NCBI RefSeq assembly: GCF_017377855.1
Contig: NZ_JAFREP010000011.1
Location: 186,001-250,000 of the forward strand
Reading direction: 5' to 3'
From: Acanthopleuribacter pedis
GTDB lineage: Bacteria > Acidobacteriota > Holophagae > Acanthopleuribacterales > Acanthopleuribacteraceae
Length of the DNA stretch: 64,000 nucleotides
Under the pieces are notes generated by a model. The model had not been told where the DNA came from and did not search any database. It worked only from the letters and a program-made list of their open reading frames with translations. Below are positions 53,601 through 62,100 of this stretch, one piece after another. Position numbers and translations under genes: made by a program. The number at the start of each line of letters is the position of its first letter. The stretch's first letter is position 1.

Positions 53601-54250
53601 AGTTCTTGGGTTTGGAGCTGGATCGCTATTTACGCGGTCGCGCCGAGGATCCCGAGGGCGAGCTGCCGTTGGCTTGGGTGGAAAGCCAGGATTACATTCA
53701 TTACCGCAAGGGTTCGCTGGTGATGTATGCGTTGCGCGATTACCTGGGGGCGGAACGGGTAAACCGGGTGCTGCGGCGTTTGATCGCGCTGCGTGGTTAC
53801 CAATCACGGCCTTATGCCACCAGTCGCGATTTCCTGAATTTGTTGCGGGAGGAAGCCGGTCCCGCCTACGAGGGGTTGATCGTCGATTGGTTTGAAAAGA
53901 TTACCCTGTACGACCTTGAAGCCAAGGGGGTTAGGGTAGCGGCTCGGGAGGACGGGCGCTTTGATGTAACCCTCGATGTTCGCGCTGCCAAGCTCTACGC
54001 GGATGCGGTGGGCAACGAAACGCGGACCGATTTTGACCTACCCGTCGACATCGGGTTGTTTCGGCGCGATCCGAGCGACGACCGTTTCAGCGATAAGGAT
54101 GTGATCTTCCTGGAGAAGCGGGAACTAGCGGGTGAGGAAAGCACCCTGCATTTCACGGTCGATCAAGAACCGCGTTTTGTAGGGATTGATCCGTATCATA
54201 AATTGATTGATCGGGTGGTGGACGACAACCTCATCGCCGTGGCGGAATGA
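50699..54250 (+). CDS. ABC-2 permease fused to an M1 metallopeptidase
   Basis: 1,183 residues from ATG 50699, with AAAGGAG upstream. Residues about 1-590 contain about thirteen hydrophobic helices in two halves, the ABC-2 permease type. Residues about 610-1183 form a periplasmic M1-like gluzincin domain with zinc motif HEIAHQWWGH (His922, Glu923, His926), the distal glutamate in LNETLSQ (Glu946), and a Y-x-KGS segment corresponding to the M1 catalytic tyrosine region. M1 enzymes usually have GxMEN before the zinc motif; here the equivalent stretch is less clear (FAGMIPYSEAL), so exopeptidase specificity is uncertain. Fusion couples transport to cleavage at the membrane. The partial gene at 2-1405 is a paralog. 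Confidence 0.88.
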   Translation: MMLTIAKQEYRYMTHSSSFTVLFGVLLGLFFLLTANSGEFIGTARGGQVFINAPYMIMMTHIVLGVFSIFIVPSFMASTLLKDLDSGFDGILYALPIPKGAFLGGRFLGAFGALVTVLAAAPLGMMLGCLMPWVDESSLLPLRVSHYGTVFFVFLVPSVLVTASFIFSVAALTRSLIATYVTALAVLVLYLVVSETNLASPLWDPFMHRGLEEVTAYWTAAERNHRLLPFDRSLLANRLLWFGLAALGYGVALVSFSFRVKHRAPKAVDASDTAPNAHLFKRPTVRQAWDRRARQAQLLHRALFEIRETLVSPPFLLVLLLSAVLVAVSLLEREVLYGVNAYPLTRLMIAAVIGSNGWALLAILGFYSAEMIQRERAVGVDPLVDTLPVANGVLVTAKLIALLLMMVSVLALGVTLAVAYQLYSGTVVPEWTLYLERIFLLYVVRYLCLAILACFFHVIAPNRLVGMLLLGLFILVSVGMNDLLGSEHPLLKYGLGGFSAPYSDMNGSGRFRVAVMWLQGYWGGIAGLLLVATYALWPRGIEQPMRLRLRRLLHRRNAAPALGSLAVSALCGGFIFVNTNVLNEHLTTQEATARRVAFEKRTRPFLGQPIPRIIEVDTEVAIYPDRGRVESRGFYLLENKTEQAVSELHVHFSSRLEIAALSLEGGWERERDPVFNFVTLTMVPAMMPGEQRTLRFETVLQQRGFTSGRPDVHLVRNGTFLRDSRLMPYLGVNPDLYVQDAADRRDFGLEPLPGRPKLENPRNHDTGVNRGDSDFIQFRTRISTSDDQIALAPGELTERWTENGRNTFVYRMERPMMHFTAYLSADYQVVRDQWGDVAVEIYHHAPHTYNVARMSAAVKDSLALFSEIYSPYPHKHLRIVEFPAYRSFAQSFAGMIPYSEALGFVAQVEAGDIDIPYYVTAHEIAHQWWGHQVTPADCQGADFLNETLSQYSALLVMEQKYGRNMIHKFLGLELDRYLRGRAEDPEGELPLAWVESQDYIHYRKGSLVMYALRDYLGAERVNRVLRRLIALRGYQSRPYATSRDFLNLLREEAGPAYEGLIVDWFEKITLYDLEAKGVRVAAREDGRFDVTLDVRAAKLYADAVGNETRTDFDLPVDIGLFRRDPSDDRFSDKDVIFLEKRELAGEESTLHFTVDQEPRFVGIDPYHKLIDRVVDDNLIAVAE

Positions 54251-54260
54251 CCCGCGTGGG

Positions 54261-55105
54261 GAATGGGGGGACAGGCTTGTGTAACGTGTTGGATTGGTGT
54301 GGGATGAACCGATGCTCTTTCAGAGCATTTTTTGGAACCGGCCGCATACCCATGGTTGGCAACCGGCAGTTACACGCCGGTTGCCAACCATGGGCTGAAA
54401 TCCGGCAAGGCTTCACCTTGCCACCGGTTCGCGAACTTGCGTCCCAACCAACCATGGCGAAATGCGAAAGAAGGTTTCGGTTAGCGAGCCTGAGTCCCAA
54501 AAGGAATGGGGGGACAGGCTTGTGTAACGTGTTGGATTGGTGTGGGATGAACCGATGCTCTTTCAGAGCATTTTTTGGAACCGGCCGCATACCCATGGTT
54601 GGCAACCGGCAGTTTCACGCCGGTTGTCAACCATGGGCTGAAATCCGGCAAGGCTTCACCTTGCCACCGGTTCGCGAACTTGCGTCCCAACCAACCATGA
54701 CGATATGCGTGAGGAGGCACCGGTGAGCGAGCCCGCGTCCCAACCAACCATGGGCTGAAATCCGGTAAGGCTTCACCTTGCCACCGGTTAGCGAGCCTGA
54801 GTCCCAAAAGGGAATGGGGGGACGAATGGGGGGACAGGCTTGTGCAACGCGTTGCCAACCATGGGATGAAATCCGGCAAGGTTTCACCTTGCCACCGGTT
54901 CGCGAACTTGCGTCCCAACCGACCATGGCGAAATGCGAAAGAAGGTTTCGGTTAGCGAACTTGCGTCCCAACCGACCATGGCGAAATGCGAAAGAAGGCG
55001 CCGGTTAGCGAGCCTGAGTCCCAAAAGGGAATGGGGGACAGGCTTGTGCAACGCCAAAAGGGAATGGGGGGACAGGCTTGTGCAACGTGTTGGATTCGTG
55101 TGGGA
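54261..55105 (+). repeat. Family II repeat array, about four tandem or partial copies
   Basis: The unit GAATGGGGGGACAGGC..., GATGCTCTTTCAGAGCA, a long hairpin, CTGAAATCCGGCAAGG, CCTTGCCACCGGTTCGCGAAC, CGTCCCAA... starts at 54261 and again at 54504 (243-base period). Shorter copies lacking the first hairpin arm follow near 54743 and 54859, then small fragments to about 55105. Most short open frames here are by-products of the repeats. The array directly follows the permease/peptidase stop. Confidence 0.8.
54349..54394. repeat. Family II long hairpin, first array copy
   Basis: CCCATGGTTGGCAACCGGC pairs perfectly over 19 bases with GCCGGTTGCCAACCATGGG around loop AGTTACAC. A second copy at 54592-54637 has loop AGTTTCAC and one changed stem base. 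The first lies about 100 bases after the operon's last stop and could also end transcription. Confidence 0.75.
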
Positions 55106-56102
55106 TCCGTGCACCTGGCCAATTGAGTATTATGAGGGCTCTCAGCGGTAATCGCCTTCGGGGTTAACCAATCTTATAGGGTGCCCAGGCGGATTCGCGT
55201 ATTTCCCTATACCGACTGAGTTGGATTAAGGCGCCGGCTTAGGTGCCAACGCCGGCGCCGTGAGCGCGTGGAGACGATCCGGTAAAGCAACCATGCCGCC
55301 GGCTCATGTTTCACTCAGGATGGGTCGGCCCCGGCGGCGTGTGGATCCTTGCACGGGCCACCCAATCAATCCTCGGCCGTACGGTGTTTTTATGGGAAAT
55401 CACAGGGGTGACCCCGGGTAGCGCAAAAAATGGGGCCCGTTGGTGGATGAATTTGCCATCCGACGAGCCCAAGTCTCCCCATCGCGTTTTCTCGCCGCAT
55501 CCTCGGAATTTATTGGGTTGCCATCGCTTAGTTTTTTGCCTTTCATGCTGCGTTTTCAGGCGTTTGCGTGCGGGCAATCTCACGCAGATCGCCAGCAATA
55601 ATCGTGCAAAATCGCCACAGCTTATTCCTTTCTTCGTTGCGCCAAGGCTTCAACATGACGACTGGCATAGGGCACCAAACGTCTAATTGAGGTGACAATT
55701 ACGCCGCCGTTTATTATTATGGGGTGATTTTTCGGGTCCGAAGGGCTACATTCAGTCCTTTTGTTTCGACTCGGGGTAATTCTCTTGCTCGCGCCAAGTT
55801 ACGTGCGCTCTGTTTATTTCGGCAGATTCGGATTTTCGGCTGTTTAGGCCGACGGGCTCATGTTTTTAGGGTCTGGGTATGGTTTTCCTCCGAATGTTGC
55901 CTTTTATCTTCATTAGCATATAAAAAACCCCTTCGAATCACCCGATGCGTGTCGCTTTGGTTTTGCTTACCGGTTTCTTCCTAGACCTCTTTTCGTTCCA
56001 AACCCGGATGCTCCTCGACCTCCGTGCCCGCCCTAGGTGCGGCCGGGGGTAAACCATCGACGTGCGCGAATCGCGCCTTCATTATTTTTTGGGAGCATCC
56101 AC
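55106..56102. other. Intergenic region with no supported gene
   Basis: About 1 kb between the Family II array and the next gene. Short open frames exist on both strands but none has a ribosome site and protein-like composition together. AT-rich stretches around 55700-55980 could hold the promoter of the downstream gene; no clear -35/-10 pair was identified. Confidence 0.5.
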
Positions 56103-59100
56103 ATGCCATTCCTTTGGATTTTGCTGACTTTTTGCCAAGCACCCGGCGACTCGCTGACCCGCACCGTTTTCGTGCAGGAAAAAAGCGGTTTGCGATTGGA
56201 GCCGGAGCGCCAAGCCGTGTTGTTGGATCCCGAGGGTCCCGACATTGTGTTTCAGCTTTCCAACGACGGTGGTTTTTCGCCCGAAATGCGTTTTCAAGCC
56301 GCGCTCACCGGTCCGGGCCTCAGCGCCCCGCACCAGGTGGACGTGCCCGCTCAAGAGGGCCGCATTTTGTTACCGCGCTCCTTGTTTGCCGCGGAAGGCG
56401 TTTTCCGACTGGTTAACGTGCGCCTGACCCGAGGCGACAACTTAATCGCGTTCTCCGAACCGGCCGCGGCCGAAATCCAGGTGGCCGAGAATTTTCTGGT
56501 TTCCGAGGTACAGGTCACACCGCTTTCCCAACAGGACCTGATTGATCGGGGTTACCTGTTCAGCGACGAGGATTACTACACGGTTGAGTTCGAAATGGCG
56601 CTGATGATCGGCTCCAAGGAAGAAAACGTCTCCGTGCCGGTGGCCTTCCCCAAGAAAAACAGCGAAGCTTTTCAGCCCGTGATTCTGCAGGACCCGTTTA
56701 AACCCTATGTCCGCTTGCTCACCTTTCCGTTTAGCGGCGACGATTACAACATCCCTTTGGGCGCCTCGCCCGATCCACCCGCATCTCAAAGTTACATGCC
56801 GGGCTTGATTCTGATTCCCGGTAACTTCAACTACCTCAAATCGCATTTTGACGTGACCTGTTTGGTGCTTAACGCCGCACCCGAGGGGTTTGATGTGCGT
56901 GTCAACCGTTTGCAGGCACGCTTGCGTCTGCCCGATCCCACCCGTTACGGCAACCCGCTGACGGTGAAAGAATCGGTGATCAAACCCATGCTGCATCCGG
57001 GTGAAGACGGTGAACTGGAAACGGCCGACGATCGCGAATTCATTTTGCCGACCGAAAAGGCCGAGGCGAGTTACGTGGTGATCGGCAATATTCCCGGCAT
57101 GTACGATGTGGAAGTGGAAGTGACCGGCAACCTGCAACTGCCGCAGGAGACCCAAGAAGTTAGCACCCTCACGCGCGGCCAAATCTTCGTGCGCAGCCCC
57201 GAGTTTTCGGTCACTTTTGAGCACCCGGACGCGGTGGCTGAAAACGAAGTGTACAACCTGATCATGAACATCGATAACCGGGGCGAAATCCCGCTGGAGG
57301 GATTCTCGGTTACGCTGGATCCCGATACCTTGGTCGGCTGCGAACTCTTCGAAACCCACCCGGTCCAATCGCCGGGGAGCATTGCCGTCGGCGGTACGGG
57401 TCAAGTGGTTTATCGGTTGCGCTCGCTGCTGTCGGGTACGGTCATTTCCAGTTACTTCAAAGTGGACGGCGCCGTTCAGGGCGCTTTGAACCTGCGGGTC
57501 GGTGTTGGCGAAATCGGTCAACGCATTTCACCTTATGTGGTGAACTTTCCCGAGGTGTTTCACGCCGAGTTCCCCGTGGTTCTGACCAATGCGATTCGTC
57601 AATACGCCAAGGCCGGTTTGGACGTTTCTCAAGCAACCCCGGAGGAAGTACCCGACGGGTTGTTGCCGGTTTCCGCGCCCGCGGTGCGGGAATTCAACGA
57701 ATTGGCCGTGTTTGCGGCCCGCATCGGCAGCATGGGTTTCAGCGACGGGGAGCAGTTGGTGCGCCTGTTCAGCTTGTGGACCCGAGGCGTGCGCGAATAC
57801 GAACCCTTGGACCGCGTGCGCCGCGCCCAAATTATGGCGGGCACCGACAATCCTGAAACGGCGTTTGCCCAGGCGTTTAACGAAACACTGGGCGGTCAGA
57901 GCCCGGATGAATTGGTGCGCCTGCTGGCTCGCGAAAACGAAGAGACGCCTCATGTGTTCGCGGTGATGCTGGAAAGTTCGGTGCCGGTTGACCTCTACCT
58001 CAACGATGTGAACCAAACCCTTGCCGCCAATCGCACGACGCCCTACAGCGCCCTGTTGCCGCTCACCCCGACCAAAACGCTTTTCTGGCTGCACGGTGTT
58101 TCTGAAACGCCGCGCCTCCAAGTGCGCCCTCGCGGGGGCGATCGTGCCGCCGTCAGTCTGGCCGCCGTTTACCCGGACGGCGAGGGCGGTATGTTGCTTA
58201 GCGAAAGCGGCAATGTAGCCTTTTCTGCAACCTTGGATATCGGCTTCGATCCGGCCGAACGGCGCATGCGTTTGCTGCCGGGTGGGGGTTTGCCGCAAAA
58301 CCGCGAGGGTGTGGCGGTGGCGCCCAAAGCGTTTGAAATGCTGCAGATCCGTCACATGGATCCCCAGATTTTGCCCAGCGCCGACATCTACGGCCGCGAT
58401 TTCCTCATTACGTTTACCAAACCGCTGGATTTGAACAGCCTGGACCCTATCGAGGAGCATGTTTTCATCAACGGTAGACCGGCGGTAGATGCCAAACTGC
58501 AACGGGACGGTCTCAACCTGATCGTCAGTTCGCGCATGCCCCTGGGTCCCTACCATCCCATCAGCTACGAGATCCGCGACCCCCGCGCCAAGTCCGGCGA
58601 ATCGCTGTCGACCCAATCCGGTACCATCGAAGGCTCGCCTTGGTACATCGGTTGTTCCATTACCGGCCGCGTGGTGGACCGCAATCGCAGCGATCTTAGC
58701 AAGGCCAAAATTTTCCACTGGAAACGGGACTGGACCAACCCCAGCCTAAATCTGGAAGAAACGGAACCCGGCGAATGGCGGATTTTTGAAACGATTAGCT
58801 TGGACGAGGAAGGCCGCTTCTTTTTCCCGTACTCGCCCTTTCCGGCCTTTGCCGTTAAAGACGAAATGGACCTGCGCACCCTCAAGATCGGGGTGCTGTT
58901 GGAGGACGGCCGCTACGAAGAACGCGAGTTCCATCCGGCCGGCGCGGGTCAAAACCTGATCGCCGAATTCGCCTTCCTGCAACAGGGCGAAGTGCGTGGT
59001 TACGTGCGGGACGCCGAGGGGGCGCCCATCAGCGGCGCCGCGGTTTACGCGGTCAACCAAAACAATCAGCAATCGGCCGTGATTACCGAAACCGACGAAA

Positions 59101-62100
59101 ACGGCTTTTACCGCGCGGTCGATTTGGAAGTCGGTCAGATTCTGGTGAAGTCCGCCAACGCCGGCATTGTCGGCTACGCGTCCGGCTACCTGACCCAAAC
59201 CAATTCGCCGCTGACGGTGGATGTGGTGATCGACAACCCCAGCGGCGACATCAGCGGGCGCATTACGGTGAACGACAACGGCACGATCCGGCCGCGTGAA
59301 AACGCGATCGTGGCTTTTGTGCAGCAGAACGGCCTGGTGGGCCATATCCGACTGGGCGGTGAAGACTATCCTTACTCGGTGATTACCACCACCGACGCCG
59401 ACGGGCGTTACACGTTGGAAGACGTGCCGGCGGGCAATGGTTACTGGTGGGTTTGGGATCTCAACTACCGCTATTTCGAACGGTTGATGGTGGTCAACCC
59501 CGACGATCAACTGACCGAAAACCACGAGTACGACGGCACACCGCCGCCGACGGGCAGCGTGGGCGGTTTGGTGCGCAACCGATTCGGTAACCCGGTCGAA
59601 GGGGCGCGGGTGACGGCGGGCGGCCAGCTCACGGTCACCGGTGCCGACGGGCGCTTCCTGTTCCAATACGTTGAGCAGGGGACCAACATCACGGTTCGCG
59701 CCGAACACGACGATTACGGTTCCGGCACCTTTTCTCTGGTGTTGGATGTTCCCAGCCGCGACGACCTCATTATTGAACTGCGCGAACGCATTACCATTTC
59801 CGGGCGCTTCGTGGATGCCGACGGCAATCCCAAGGCTTTTGCCGATATTTACAACCCACCGTACCCCATGATCATCGTGCCCATTGCCCAAACCGATGCG
59901 CAGGGTTACTGGACGGCAACCCTTCCCGAGCCGGGAACTTATGCGATTACCACGGTTGATTGGCCCCACATCGCCGCGCTTGAGAACCTGTCCGTGGGCG
60001 ATACCGGCGCCCAAGATCTGTTGCTGCAGCAATGGGCGACCGCCGATTTACGCGTGCGCCTGGTCAACGAGTCCGGTCAACCGGTCGTGGCCAAGGTCAG
60101 TGTCAAAAGCATGCGGCCCGAAGACTTTACCCTGGCCCTCGGTTTGCCTTCACTGAAGCTGACCCACATCAATCAGTTCACCGATGCCAATGGCGAAGTC
60201 ATCATTCGCAACCTGAACATCGGCAATTTCGAAGTTTGGGGCGAAAGCGGGTTGCTGGGCGAAACCGACGTCTTTAGCGGCGTGCTTGAGGAAGCGGCCG
60301 ACGGCGCCGAACCACGCACCATCACGCTGGTTTTCCCCGACAGCCTGGAACCCGCCAACCTGTTTGGCCGTGTGTTTGATACGGACGGTGTCACGCCGGC
60401 CCCCGAAGGCACCGTGGTTCAGGCTCAAGGTCCGGGCATCGAGGCCCGTGTGGCCACCGACGCCGAGGGCAACTATCGCTTTGAGAACCTGGTGCAAACC
60501 GATGATCCGGTGCGTCTCAACATTATTGCCGGCCATCCCGACAGCGGTCTCTACGACACGGCTTGGATGGACCTGCACCAGGACCTCAACTTCCGCTACG
60601 ACATGATTTTGCGTACCAAGGGGACGGCACGTATTTCGGTCGTCAACGGCGACGGTACGCCGGTGGATGCGGCGGCCGTGGAAGTGAGTTACCGCGACGT
60701 TTATTTTGTACCGCCCACCGAACCCGGCTTGTTTGGCGAGATGGGCGAAGAACCGGTGCGCGAAACCGGCCAAATTACCGCGACCCAACGCAGCTTGGAC
60801 TTCGGCGATATTCCCACCGGTCCCTTCACCGTGCGCGTCAGCAGCGGCAACGGCCTGGTGGGCCTGCGTTCCTACGTGATTCCGGTGGACGGCGGCACGG
60901 TGCCGTTGACGGTCAAGTTAGAGGCATCTTCGCGTATCGACGGCCTGTTCCTGACCCATCAAGACAACCCCATCCCCGACGCCGAAATCCAGTTGTTGGC
61001 ATTTAATCGCCTGTTGCAGCAACGCCTGACCAGCAGCGAGCCGGGCGAGGAAGGCCGTTTCAGCTTCCCCGACCTGCCCATGCGCACCTACCGCCTCAAC
61101 GGCACCGATCCGGCGACGGCCTTGCAAGGCAACTTGGAAGTAACCACCAGCCCTTACCAACCCATTGCGGACGTCACCCTGCGGCTCGATCCAGTCGGCG
61201 ATTTAGAGGGTTTGGTACTGCACGAGGGCAATCCGGTGCCCAACGCCCAAATTACCTTGGTTCGCCGCGGCCTGAAAATCATTACCGGCTCCGACGCCGA
61301 GGGCCGCTACCGCTTCCGCAACCTGGCTTTGGGCGATTACGAAATCAGTGCCGCGTCGCCGTCGGTCATCGGCAAGGTCAAAACCGGGGTTACCCTGGAG
61401 CAGGCCTTTACGGTAACGCCCTTTGACATTCACTTCGGCAAACTGTTCGACGTCGACCTTTTTGTCGAAAGCGCCGACGGCTTGCCGGTAAGCCAAATGC
61501 TGGTCACCGCCGAGAACCTGGATTACCGCCAGGTGGTGGGCAACAGTGCTTATACGGATGAAAACGGCATCGCGCGCTTGGCGGATTTACCAGTGGGAAC
61601 CTACCGCATCAGCGGCAGTCATCCGACACAGTCGGCCCCGCTTTCCGGTCGCTTTACCTTGACCGACGCCGACCCCGACCCGGCGGCCCGTTCGGTGCGC
61701 TTCAACGGCTGGGGTTCGATCTCCGGCCATGTGCGCGACACCACGGGTAGCCCGCTCAGCCAACCGGTGCACGTGAATTTCGAATACCGCCTCAACGGCA
61801 TTCGCGACCGCATTACCATTACCACCGACGGCGAAGGGTATTACCGCGCGGGCGGAATGCCCACCGGGGTGCCCATCCAAATCACCGCTTATAACCAACA
61901 AACCCAGGAGGTTGCCAACCGGACGGTGACCCTCGACAACCACGGCCAAGAGCATGTGGAAGACCTGACCTTCCGCGCCTCGACTTTTGTTACCGGCACC
62001 GTGCGCCTCAGCGACGGCACCCCGGCGGTGGGCGCCTCCGTTTGGGTTACCAGTCCTTATTACCTGTTGGTGCAGGCCGACGAACTGGGCGAGTTTTATC

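Noticed and set aside
55306..55984. Frames of 126 and 86 codons in the intergenic region
   Set aside because: No ribosome site; Trp/Cys/Arg-rich composition unlike real proteins of this genome.
56442..60032. Three long minus-strand frames (359, 396 and 428 codons)
   Set aside because: They are antisense to the continuous plus-strand giant gene, whose translation shows repeated beta-domain motifs; the minus products are His/Arg/Gln-rich without motifs.
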